Origin: Cryptomeria japonica
Lineage: Eukaryota > Streptophyta > Pinopsida > Cupressales > Cupressaceae
Length of the DNA: 64,000 nucleotides
Direction: 5' to 3'
NCBI RefSeq assembly: GCF_030272615.1
Contig: NC_081409.1
Coordinates: 525,520,475-525,584,474, forward strand
The first letter of the stretch is position 1; each line of letters opens with the position of its first letter. Below are positions 1 through 10,354 of the stretch, one piece after another. A program made the position numbers and the translations under genes. Below the pieces are notes generated by a model, which ran no database searches, was not told the DNA's origin, and was given only the letters and a program-made list of their open reading frames with translations.

Positions 1-523
1 GTTTTACAAATATGTCAGAGAAAATGGATCATTTTTTCATCTCCCACAATTTTTTGATGGAACTCCCAATGCCTATCGCCCGTATTTGTGTTGTTCCGAT
101 CTCGAACCATTTTTCGGTAGAATTAACCATTGATGAAGCTATGGAGTCATTCCGTTCATAATTCCATTTTGAAAAGATGTGGTTAAGATGCCCAAATTTA
201 ATGGAAAAAATGGAAAACTGGTGGGGAGACTCGGATATCTTCACCGGAACTCAAATGTTTCGATTCAGTAAGAGATTACGCATGCTAAAAGAAAATCTGA
301 AAAATGAAACAAGACAGTTTTTAAGAATGTCTTTGTGGAAAAAGAAAGGATTGAACATGAAATGGAGATTCTGATTTATAAAGTAATCAATGATGGATTG
401 ACAATTGCAGAGTACCAAGAAGAGAAGAGGTTGTTGGCGGAATATGAGGAGATCCTTGTGCGTGAGGAATGCTATTGGTGGAGTAAGTCAAGGGAAACTT
501 GGCTTCTGTAGGGGGACAATAAT
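1..523 (+). pseudogene. L1 endonuclease tail and linker remnant
   Basis: Around 85-130 the + strand reads like the closing endonuclease motif of plant L1 (a degenerate S-D-H-F-x-I, here SNHFSVEL). About 177-374 follows with the typical L1 linker pattern MWLRCPNL..WW, then MFRFSKRLRMLKENLK. A stop near 159 and frame changes around 370-520 show it is dead. It joins the RT segment starting at 524. The catalytic part of the endonuclease would lie left of the window. Confidence 0.7.
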
Positions 524-2032
524 ATGACCTTTTTTCATTATACGATTAAAATGAAGAGATCTTGGAACAAAATAAGTCAGCCCGATGGGTCCTGGTCATC
601 AGATACAAATATTATTCGGGATCAAGGTATTGATTATTTCAAGAAGTTACTAGGTAGAGAAAATGCTACAAAAATAGTCAACCCAAGATGCCTCCATTCC
701 ATCCCAACCAGGGTGGCAGAGGAAAATAACAATATGGTATATGACAAGGTTACAGAGGAAGAAGTAAAATGTGCACTCTTTCAAATGCATCCAGATAAGG
801 CACCTGCCCCTGATGGCTTTTCTGCGCTCTTATTCCAAAGGTGTTGGTCATTTATGAGCAAGGACATTGTCAAACTTATGGAGGAATCAAGGAGGAAGAA
901 AAAAATTCTCAAAGACCTAAATAGCATAAATATTAGACTGATACCAAAATGTGCGAAAGTGGCCACCTTCACAGATTTTCGGCCAATTTCGCTTTGTAAT
1001 ACAATTTATAAAATCATAGAAAAGGTCATGGCTAACCATTTGAAAAAGATTCTTCTCAAAATTATCACTATTGAACAAAGAAGATTTATGCCTGAAAGGA
1101 ACATCACAGATGGAGTCATCATTACTCATGATGTACCGCACTCAATTAAAAAATCTGGTATGAGAAGTATGCTTTTAAAACTAGATGTTAGTAAAGCTTA
1201 TGATCATGTTCGATGGAGTTTTCTATTGAAAATCATGAATGCACTTGGCTTTTGTAAGGAGTGGTTGGAATGGGTTTTTGTGTGTATCTCCACTGTGAGA
1301 TAATCAATCCTCATAAATGGACAACCGTGTGGTTTCTTTGAAGCTGCAAATGGATTGCGTAAAGGTGATCCACTATCTTCGTTTATGTTTGTTATTTAAT
1401 GGTAGATGCTTTGAGTCATTCTATAAGAGCTGCAATGGCAAATGGAAGTTGGAGTGGTATAAAAGTCACAATGATCTACCTTCTTTTACTCATCAGCTTT
1501 TCATGGATGATACCCTACTAAAGGGTAAGGCCACATCTGATGAAGCTTTTTCTATAAGAAAGATCTTGGAGGAATATGCAGATGCATCAGGCCAGTGTAT
1601 CAATAAAAACAAATCAAGAATATACTTTTTCAATACATCCAACGTGATTCAGAAGAGAATTTCAGGAATCCTTGGCTTTCAGATTGAAAGGCTTCTTGCA
1701 ATATATTTAGGCATTCCCCTCTTTAATGGATCAATCAAAGATAATATTTGGAAAGAAGTATTAGAAAGATGTGAAAAGAAAACAGGGTGTTGGAAGGGCC
1801 GATGGCTCACCATCGCTGGAAGAATAACAATGTTAAAGGTTGTCATCTCTGTGATCCCAATTTAAATGCTTTCATGCATCGAGATCACCTCAAGTATGGC
1901 CAAGAAAATATCATCTCAACAGCAGCGCTTCCTATGGGAAGGTGCCAATGAAACCAAAAGAATCCCATTTCTTTCTTGGACTGATGTTACAAAAGGTAAA
2001 GAGGCTGGTGGTCTTGCCATTCAGGATATTAT
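524..2032 (+). pseudogene. L1 reverse transcriptase remnant
   Basis: 524-1303 is an open stretch with L1 RT motifs: KAPAPDGFSALLFQRCW, then LIPKCA..FRPISLCNTIYKIIEKVMANHLK, then the LDVSKAYDHV block. A TAA near 1301 and frame changes follow. The region after it still encodes [10 protein letters not shown] in one frame. From 1317-1865 another frame carries the catalytic box as FMDD (normally FADD), then the YLGIPL block. 1866-2032 holds the conserved FLWEG...SWTDVTKGKEAGGLAIQDI segment. The sequence stops at the 5' end of an inserted LTR element and resumes at 3726. Non-functional: at least two stops, two frameshifts and an altered catalytic box. Confidence 0.88.
2028..2032. repeat. Target-site duplication ATTAT (left copy)
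   Basis: ATTAT stands directly before the TGTTG start of the 2033-3720 insertion and again directly after its CAACA end (3721-3725). Removing the insert and one copy rejoins the L1 frame without a break, which supports an integrase-made duplication. Confidence 0.85.
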
Positions 2033-3720
2033 TGTTGTCACAAACATTTGCACCCTTGTTGAACACTTGTGCTCAACAACCTTGTGAAACATGGAAACAA
2101 CCTCCCAATCATGGGACCTTGCGAAATGTGAGGTTCAACCTATGGAGAAGATCGACTTCCTTTCCAATCTGAGTGCAAGTGTTGGACCAACCAAACACTG
2201 ATAAATCCTAATCTATGATTTGACAGAGAAAAGGGAGAGAGAAGGGTTGTTGAAAGAGGGGAAAAGGGGTTTGTACCCAGATTGAAACTGTGATCTTCTT
2301 GCCTATGACTGCACAGAACATCAAAAGAAACTACCTAAAACATGGACATATTTCTATCCTAGTTAGATTCCACAAGCATGAGCGAAGGTTGGAATTTGTA
2401 AGACAACAGGAGGAACTAATCTAGTTCACATATGACATCTACAAGGGATCAACACAATCACTTATACTAAAGAAGAAAAAGAGAATGCATTCAGATAATG
2501 AGGTAAAAGCATTACACAAATTATGAGAATTGAAAGGAGGCAAAACAAGCTAGTTCTATTAATGTAGAGGTAAGGCAAAATTTAACGTTGTAGAGAGACA
2601 TGAGAATTCTGCAAGAGAAAAGGAAAGAAGATTTTGTACAAATGCTATAGATTCGCCTTTATAGTTCAGACATAACTCAGATGGTTACAGCTAGAAACCC
2701 TAACCCACATAGGGTTAGGTTACAAAATATCAGAGGGAAGGAAGATAAGATCAAGGATGATCTGATAGCGTGTTGAATCTGACTCTAAGAGCGTCTTCTA
2801 CCTCTGGAAAAGAAAAATCCCTGCAAAAGGAGGAAATGTTCGCAATTGAATGCATTGGGATTGTGTACCAGGCACAAAAGTCTTCATACTGTATTGAACA
2901 GGTATGGATGTCATCCAAAATCAACCTACACATCAAGTCTGGAGTAAAGACGCAAAGATCTAGCAGTTGGATCAAGATCATATATGAAATTGGGCATCGA
3001 CCAAGCAAAAAAAAAAACCTTGACCACTGGGTCGACAAACACTGCCTGCAAAAGAGTTTAAGTGCCAATGACTCGGAGAGAATTGGATACTGACTGTCGA
3101 TCTGAGAGATTTGCGCAAAAAAAGACGCGCAAGATTTCTCCATGTAAGCATCCATTAGCCCCAATGCAAGATTAAAACATGGTTTTTGGATCAAGCCTTT
3201 GTGAAGATCCAACAAGCACAGATGACTGATGTGGCCCCCCAAGCCCACATATTTCTTACCGAATCGTATCACTTATTGGCCTGTCGCGTGAAAGTGGGAC
3301 AGTTGTCAAAGGGAACAAAAGCCAAAAACTCCCGACCAGATGATATAGAAAAAGGAAAACCCTCGCCAACTATCGCATCCCCTCTCACCATCGCTTCTTG
3401 CGTTGTCGCATGAAAATGGAAGATTGGAACAGGGAACAAAAGTGGAAGTGTTCCTATTCGATGTGACAAAGCGATGAGCGAACACCACTAGCCGGTAGTG
3501 GGTGAAAAGGGGTCGGTCCCGCCATGGATAAGGGACCCTCCAACCAGTGTAGTTAAGTGATTTAACCATTGCGACCGATTAACTCAAAAATATAATTTGG
3601 AGTTTGAATAGATGAAAAGACCCCAACCGCTCGCTGCCAACATAGTGCGTATAACACATAAGTTATGCAAAACTCAAATCGATTATCTTCAGGGAAGGGT
3701 TGACACAAAAATGGTCAACA
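2033..3720. mobile_element. Solo-LTR-like insertion inside the L1
   Basis: A 1,688-bp insert starting TGTTG and ending CAACA, a perfect 5-bp terminal inverted repeat of LTR type, flanked by ATTAT on both sides. No internal pair of long direct repeats and no gag or pol motif is seen, so a solo LTR is the simplest reading. A small complete non-autonomous element is the alternative. A 522-nt antisense open stretch (2751-3272) has no recognisable motif and is probably chance. Transcription orientation is unknown. Confidence 0.75.
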
Positions 3721-3725
3721 ATTAT
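3721..3725. repeat. Target-site duplication ATTAT (right copy)
   Basis: Second copy of the 5-bp duplication bounding the 2033-3720 insert. L1 coding sequence continues immediately after it. Confidence 0.85.
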
Positions 3726-4498
3726 CCTACAGAACAGGGCGCTAGGAGCGAAACTAATATGGCAGATGTTTAAGAATTCGAAGGCTCTATGGTGTAGACT
3801 GCTACAAGTTAAGTATCTCGACTCACAGGACCCATCTCAAATTCTAACAATTGTAAACCCCTTGATGGGCTCATCCATATGGAATTTTATGTGCAAATGT
3901 AGGCCACTGGTGATGAATCACTTATCATGGAAATTAGGAAATGGATAAAAAGCTGGCTTCTGGGATGATTTGTGGGGTGGCCATGAATCTATATCAGTCT
4001 ATGAAAAATTTCATGAAATTAAACTACAAGTGGAAGAAACATATGGTACAAGAGTAAGCGACTATCTCACAGTTAATGATGGCTCAATGGGGCTGAGGTG
4101 GAAATGGAAAGCATTCGATTTACCGAGTGAAGGTCAAAGGAAATGTTTAAGTGAAATTTTGGAGAAAAGGGAAGTGCTCTTAAGTAATGAGGATGACACC
4201 ATTGTTTGGTGCGTGACCAAATCTAGTGAGTATTCTGCAAAGCTTGGATACATGGTTGCCAAGATTGATAGGGAGGTGTGTGATTGACCGGTTAAAATGG
4301 TTTGGAATAAGAATATAATCCCCAAGGCTAGGGCTTTCACGTGGTTGGTTATGAAAGAGAAGGATCTTACTGGTGATAGGTTGGAAAGAATGGGTTTTCA
4401 AGGGTTGTTCAATGCCCATTGTGCAGGAATGAAAAGGAAACATTGGACCACCTCTTTCTACAATGTGACTTTGCCAACTAGTGCTAGAAACATATGCA
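3726..4498 (+). pseudogene. L1 post-RT and zinc-binding region remnant
   Basis: Continues the L1 after the first insertion: NRALGAKLIWQMF, then WCRLLQVKYL and WNFMCKCRPLV (3730-3948). A stop at 3946 separates it from 3970-4287, which holds the W-rich WKWKAFDLPSEGQ block. 4297-4498 resembles the RT zinc-binding domain: MVWNKNIIPKARAFTWL, then a degenerate C..C / H pattern near 4420-4450. Stops at 3946 and 4285 and a frame change show decay. It is cut at 4499 by the second insertion. Confidence 0.8.
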
Positions 4499-4503
4499 AT
4501 CCA
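4499..4503. repeat. Target-site duplication ATCCA (left copy)
   Basis: ATCCA precedes the TGTTAGG start of the 4504-5699 insert and is repeated at 5700-5704 after its CAACA end. Confidence 0.8.
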
Positions 4504-5699
4504 TGTTAGGATAACCGGTGAACGACTAAGAGGGGGGGGGGGGGAATCGGTTGTTAACAGATTATGATAATTAAAGCACTTAAAACATTATGCCAGAATA
4601 AATAATTAAACATTAAAGCATAAATCAAAACCAGAGAATCAATACCATGCAACCATAACACATAACACCATGATTTATACGTGGAAAACCCAGAAAGGGA
4701 AAAACCACGGCGGGAAACCCTACCAACAGTTAGATGATACTTCTGCAACAAGTATATGATTACAATAGGGGCCTGCACATGTAGGAAGGCACATTGCCTA
4801 GAGCACAGTGCTCATCACAATGGAGTCTCATTGACTACAGAGATGTCAACCACCTCAAAATATTTGGACAACAATCCAAAGAGAAGAACTATCGGTGATA
4901 ACATCAAACATGCCAAATTACAATTCTGGTTAAGCTCAATACTGGAGGTCTAAAACTTCTTACATAAACCCAACTCGATCACCTATGATCGACCAAATCC
5001 TCTGCACAAATGATTATTACATTATTCGCTCCTTGCCATTCCCATATGATCTACAATGAGATCTTACACATATTTATACCAACTTGAGACCTAACCAATC
5101 AGGTCGGCCACCCAAATGATAATTCAATAGATCCATTACATAATCCTGAAATAAAGTCAACACATGTCGGTCTAAGGCCAAACAAATATCATCCAATCAA
5201 TAAAAAATCTTGGAAGCGCATCAGAGGATCCACCAACAAGTTACATGAAAACCGGTCCATAACCTAGATAGCACCAGACCTAAATTAGATCCACACACGC
5301 CAAAGCAATGGCACCAATCAGTCGAGGTACGAACACAATCACCATCAGCATCCTGAATCCATTCTAGGAGCTGTACCAACACCACTTATGCATTACATCA
5401 AAGATCTTCAATAAAGCTCTGTCGATGAAACCCTTACCAGACCTATAAAGCAAGCTTACTAGAACATAAGATAGCATCCGATCATCAAGTCAATACCAGC
5501 TAATTGAAACATACTTCAGAAGCATATGAACCATCCATACAAACTCATTCCATCAACCAGATCATACCGGTGACAATCAACTGATAATCAACCCAATCCA
5601 ATCCATCTATCGGAAGCCAGTAAACAACCATAACAACAAGTGTTGACATGAATGACAAAACATCAATGCAACACAATCAATTCCATCATATGGCCAACA
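4504..5699. mobile_element. Second solo-LTR-like insertion inside the L1
   Basis: A 1,196-bp insert starting TGTTAGG and ending GGCCAACA, flanked by ATCCA. It has no open frame of note. It contains a G homopolymer (about 4533-4544) and a stretch near 4680-4730 of the type GTGGAAAACCC...GGGAAACCC, common in plant LTR R/U5 regions; a comparable stretch occurs in the insert at 23262-24042. A solo LTR is the likeliest identity. The two insertions in this L1 are different sequences and therefore independent events. Confidence 0.72.
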
Positions 5700-5704
5700 A
5701 TCCA
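5700..5704. repeat. Target-site duplication ATCCA (right copy)
   Basis: Right-hand copy of the 5-bp duplication bounding the 4504-5699 insert. Confidence 0.8.
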
Positions 5705-6451
5705 AACTAAGGTGGCATGAGCTATTACCAAACAACATTCGGGAGTCTTTTGTACCTGACCAAATCTTGGTAGCAGGTCTCTTTGGAGTGGCTTATGCTA
5801 TTGAATACCTGCAATGACTCTGTGGCATATATGAAGGGAGCGAAATTCTTGAATTTTCAAAGGAAACGATTCATTGCTGGAAATAGTTCTAGCCAAACTT
5901 GAAATTGGAATAAGTGAATATCAGAATGTTGTGGTCACCAAAAGGAAGTGTAAGTTTTATTCAATTTGGGATGATTGGATTTCGAAAGAATGGCCACATT
6001 TGATCATCCCTAAAGGCGATATTATCAAGAAAAAGATGGATAGATCAAAGGTTAGATGGATACTACCCCCTGTTGGTAAACTGGAACTAAACATCGATGG
6101 GGTGGCTAAATCAAGCCCCAACAAACTAGGATGTGGATTCATAATTCGAAATGATGCCGGGAGTGTGGTTTTGGGGCGATTCCTGTCCTTGAGGGGACAA
6201 ATAATGAGGCAGAATTCTGAGCCTTGCATGAAGGTCTTAGTTCATGCATCAAGATGGGGCTAAATAACATAGATATTGAAGGCGACTTCATGTTGGTAAT
6301 AAACACTGTATCTACCAACTACTTTGGAAATTGGAGATTCGATCCATGGATTAAAGCTATCAGAGGAAACTTAAGAAAAGTAAATTTCACACTCAAACGT
6401 GTATCGGGAGGCAAACTAGGCCGTAGACTTTCTATCCAAGGCGACGCTTGA
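5705..6451 (+). pseudogene. L1 C-terminal RNase H remnant
   Basis: Begins with the spacer preceding RNase H, where a WHIWKERN-like motif is readable near 5822-5852. 5874-6263 gives KLELNIDGVAKSSPNKLGCGFIIRNDAG, the first RNase H strand pair with its catalytic Asp. In the neighbouring frame an ALHEGLSSCIKMGLNNIDIEGD block follows (6218-6290), giving the helix and a further acidic residue. A TGA near 6214 and a frame change separate the two. This plant RNase H is typical of the C terminus of plant L1 ORF2. Dead copy. Confidence 0.82.
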
Positions 6452-6878
6452 TGGGACTGACTGGTTGATCTCGCAGAGTCCAGATACTTGGCTAGGTCTT
6501 TTTTCTATCTTGGACCATGACCCGAAGCCATAAAAGGGCTCTTTAGGAGGGACCTTTCTTGCCTACGGGCACAACTTAACCATGACATGTTTGCAACTGC
6601 TTGATCCTGCACAACTCAGATGTTGTAGTCCCTAGTGGTGTCTCTTGGCACCGAAGAATGGACTAATTGGTGGTGCTAATTGTATTAAGGAACTAAATTG
6701 TCAAATGCTTGAGAATATTGTTGGCTATTTAGGCACTCCTTGTTCGGATTAATTAAGATGTTTTCTAATATGCAAGAGATGGTTGATGCCACTTGTCTCT
6801 TGCTGCACACTTCTTGTGCTTGAATTTGATCATGTTTTAATATAATGGGCACTGCCCCTTATGGTAGGAATTTGTCGA

Positions 6879-6881
<3 letters not shown>
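6452..6881 (+). other. L1 3' untranslated remnant
   Basis: About 430 bp without coding signal between the last RNase H codons and a dinucleotide tract. Presumed 3' UTR of the L1 by position only. Confidence 0.5.

Positions 6882-6929
<48 letters not shown>
6882..6929. repeat. (TA)n(TG)n microsatellite
   Basis: TA repeats change to a GT tract of about 36 bp that abuts the LTR start at 6930. The far side of the LTR element (16681 on) is also a TA/TG tract, so the element appears to have landed in a microsatellite. Confidence 0.95.
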
Positions 6930-6937
<8 letters not shown>

Positions 6938-8297
6938 GGAATTTGGAAATCATCAAAGCAAGCAGCAAATTAGACTAGCTCAATCACGAAAACTAAATTG
7001 CAATGATAACAATCCTAAAAACATTCAATAGAGACATGAAAACAAGACATTCAAATCAAATGCAAACCATCCCAAATGCGAATATCTTCTTCATGATTCT
7101 CCATTGTCCTTCTTTCTCCTTCAAATTGCTTTGTTTGTGGATCTCACCTACAAATGCAAAGGTATAGCATGAAAGCAAGATTGACAAGACGAGATGACAG
7201 CGTAAGGATACTAGAAGCGTGATTGATTGATCGGGGGCCAAGATTGAAGAAATTCATCCAATTTATAGACAAATTGGAGAGATGACAAGATTAGCATGAA
7301 GAGATTTGAAAGGAAATTTCAAATCAAGAATCACAAATATGACAAATTATGACAAAATTGACACTTTCTATGCAAAATTGATTGATTGACAAATTATGAC
7401 AAATTGCTATGTCAAAATTGATTGATTGACAAATTATGACAAATTGACAAGATTGCTATGTCATTCCCGTGAAATTAGGGGAAATATTAGAAAAATAGGA
7501 GAAAATAGAAAATTAGATGAATTGGAAATTAGGAAATTGGAAAATTAGGAAATTAGGAATTAGGAGAAATTAGTAAATTGGAAAATTAGGTAAATTAATT
7601 AAGAATTTTTCATTCATTAATTAATTCACAAAAAGAGGGGGAATTAATTAGCCAATTAAATAAATATTTAATTGTGACAAGAAGACTTAGGATAAATAAA
7701 TAAATTATTTAACCTAGAGGGAAAATGACAAACAAGATTAAATGAATAAATCATAAAACCCTAGAAGATGAATTAGAAATGCAAGGATGACAATTAGGTC
7801 TTGACAAAAGATAATTGATGTCGATTCGATCATGATTTTGATTGACAGAGGACCAATGCTGATAAACGATTGAGATTGGTTGACCAACTGACCAAGATTG
7901 ATAAAGAGACCAAATTGATAGGCACCAATTGACGAGGAACAATGACTAATTGATCCAAATTGACATGATTGAAAAGGACAACGATCGATGACAAATCGAT
8001 CACAAAATGACAAGATTGACTAGGACAAGGATCGATGACGAATCGATCACAAGATGACAAGATCGACAAGTTGATAAAGATCGACCAAAATCATGACTGA
8101 AGATTGCTATCGACAAGACCTAATTCGAAAGCGAGAAAAATGAGGAATGCAGAAGAAGGACTTGATTCTCGCAAATGATAAAGACCAAGTGCGCAACATA
8201 GAAGAAATGTTAATGCAACGCAAGAACCCTAAAATAAGGCAATGCGCAAATGTTAAAGTATGACTCCACAAGCGTTGACCATTTTTAGATGTCTACA
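6930..8297 (-). repeat. 3' LTR of the pol-less element
   Basis: 1,368 bp, nearly identical to 15303-16680. It is AT-rich with short internal runs such as repeated ATTGATTGACAAATTATGAC (7378-7450). The right copy has one extra unit of the TATGACAAAT run near 15775, accounting for part of the length difference. Confidence 0.9.
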
Positions 8298-8311
8298 TTT
8301 TGCCCCTCTTT
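8298..8311 (-). other. Polypurine tract (plus-strand primer site)
   Basis: On the - strand AAAGAGGGGCAAAA lies directly before the LTR start TGTAGAC, the expected place and composition of a PPT. It sets the element's orientation. Confidence 0.8.
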
Positions 8312-10354
8312 GAGACAATGCAATTTTAAGTGTTGTTTCGAAGAACAATAATGAAAATGCCCCAGACAATAACAATAACATATGCATGCCCCCTTGAGGA
8401 ATTGGCCGAAAAAATCCAGAAAAGAGGCCAAGTGATCGATAAGAATGACAGAAGACGATAGGTTCAAACGGATTGCCAAGACTGACGGAAGAAATGTTAG
8501 TAAGAAGAAATTAGATAGAGGACAGTTAGAGATGAAGGAAAACTTGCTTTCACAAATGCACATAAGTAGGTGAGAACCTTTATTTAATGTAGCAAAGCAG
8601 ATGCATAGCATCATGGCATTGAAGGCCAGAGCTGGAACGCAACCCTTTTTGCAAAAGACAGACACATCGCACACAAGGAATGAGTGAAGCATCCTAGGGT
8701 GCATACATCAAGGGTCGAGGTATGTGCGGCCTTCACAAAGCGAACATACTTATCATAGACACCCAATGATATAGTTGCCCTAGTTTGTGACAAACATTCC
8801 AGAAACAGCAAACACAACAAAAAAGGAAAGGGACCATGAACCATCCTGGTCACTCTAAATCACTCAGTGACATCATCGAGCAACATAGGAACATGATCGA
8901 AGCCAAAGATAAATCAGTAAAAAGATAAGACGCACAAATTCAACCAAGTCAAACAAACAGTCTGATCGTCATTGTCAAAAGTGGAAAACAAGAATGATCA
9001 TGTTGTCTGGTTCCAGGGAATGCGGTACCCCGTCTAAGACAGGACATAGTCTAGTTTCGAGTATACCACACCCTGTATAAGACCCATGATAATAGTGACA
9101 AGGACAAATGATATTGATGTTGATTGATTGATATGACAATTTTGATCAATTTGAATGTCTGGTTTGATCGAAAAGTTCATCTGTTAATGCATGATTTTTA
9201 TTAAAGCGTAGTGTGTGATTAAGAGTCGTTGGATGTATGCTCAGCGATCTGTCTATGCACAGAGGGGATATTTTTTGTTTTGTTTTTTTTGAGTTTTTAC
9301 AATTTTTTTGTTCGTTTTTTCAAGACTTTATTTGATTTTTAGGGATTTTTTCAAGACCTTTTTTCAATTTTTTTTTAATTATTATAGGACATTTTTCAAT
9401 TTTTATGATTTTGCTCCCAGTGTCTAGCAAGGCAAGGAATATGACAAGTGAATAAATAGGCTTTCTGAAATGTTGGTGGACAGAGGGAAGACAAAGGCCT
9501 TTTATCATGGAGACAATACAGATGCAATTTTCAAGGGCTATTGCGTGATGGGACAAGAGACTGGATATGACAATGTAAAGCAGTGACATGGCATGAGGGA
9601 CATGTCAAGAGGTTTTTGAAACTATGTTTAAATTTTGCGTCCTTATGTCAGATCAAGATCAAGGGACAGAAAGAGTGTATGGATAGTGATAAGATATGGA
9701 TAGGATAAGCAAGACCAAGAATGGATAAGGGACATGGACTGAAGGTCGGGATAGGATACAGGATAGTGGCAGAAAGTTGCAATAAGCCAGGGAATATGGA
9801 TGAAAGGTTGTAATAAGAAAATGGATAAATGACCAAAAGCTATGATGGACTAAAAGCTGCAAACAAGATGCATGATGCTCATGACGATCCTCAACCTTGT
9901 CAAGATCAAAGGTGGAAAGGGAAACTGGACATGAGGGACAATAGGATAATGGAGGGTAATGACATGGTATGATAGGATAATGAAGGGCAATAGGATATGA
10001 AGGAGGAAACCTGCCCCCAAGTGTGGTGTGCAAGAAGCTCATAGATTACGCATGACGCCTGTTTGCCAGGTTTTCACCATGGTACTTGCCCAAGGCGCCT
10101 GTTTGCCAGGTTTTCACCAGTGGACGAATTATTTTTGCTTTACTTTTTTTTCTTTTTTCTTTTGTCTTTTTTTTTTTTGTATTTTGACTTTTTCAATAGA
10201 AGATGGACACATGATAGGGGATGGAAGAAGGACTCAAACATATTTTTGTTTGGATGGTAGCCTTGAAAAAAAATGGACCATGACCTTTAAAAGTATGCTC
10301 AAAGACATTGGTAGGATAAGGACATGGAAAAAGAGATGAAACTAAGGCAAGGAT
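8312..10354 (-). other. 3' internal non-coding part of the pol-less element
   Basis: About 2 kb between the end of the long frame and the PPT, with no convincing frame. It contains T-rich runs on + (9277-9390 and 10140-10200), so the element's RNA is A-rich there. A direct repeat of GCCTGTTTGCCAGG plus 9 more bases occurs at 10057-10079 and 10097-10119. Confidence 0.7.

Larger units (their letters stand above)
1..6929 (+). mobile_element. Decayed plant L1-type LINE, split by two LTR insertions
   Basis: Read on + in pieces: the tail of an AP-endonuclease domain, an L1 linker, reverse transcriptase, a zinc-binding C-terminal region and RNase H. This order is that of plant L1 ORF2. The 5' part lies left of the window. 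The element carries several stops and frameshifts and is interrupted at 2033-3720 and 4504-5699 by TG..CA elements with 5-bp target duplications. The 3' end runs into a TA/TG microsatellite, where another LTR element begins at 6930. No poly(A) tail is visible. The family is clear from motif order; the exact ends are inferred. Confidence 0.85.

Noticed and set aside
2751-3272. 173-codon antisense open stretch in the first LTR insert
   Set aside because: No motif, inside a solo-LTR-like sequence, and overlapped by other open stretches; probably chance.
8285-8853. Antisense stretches of 80-139 codons next to the left LTR
   Set aside because: The first begins at the PPT/LTR edge, and both lie in the element's 3' non-coding part without motifs or supporting repeats.
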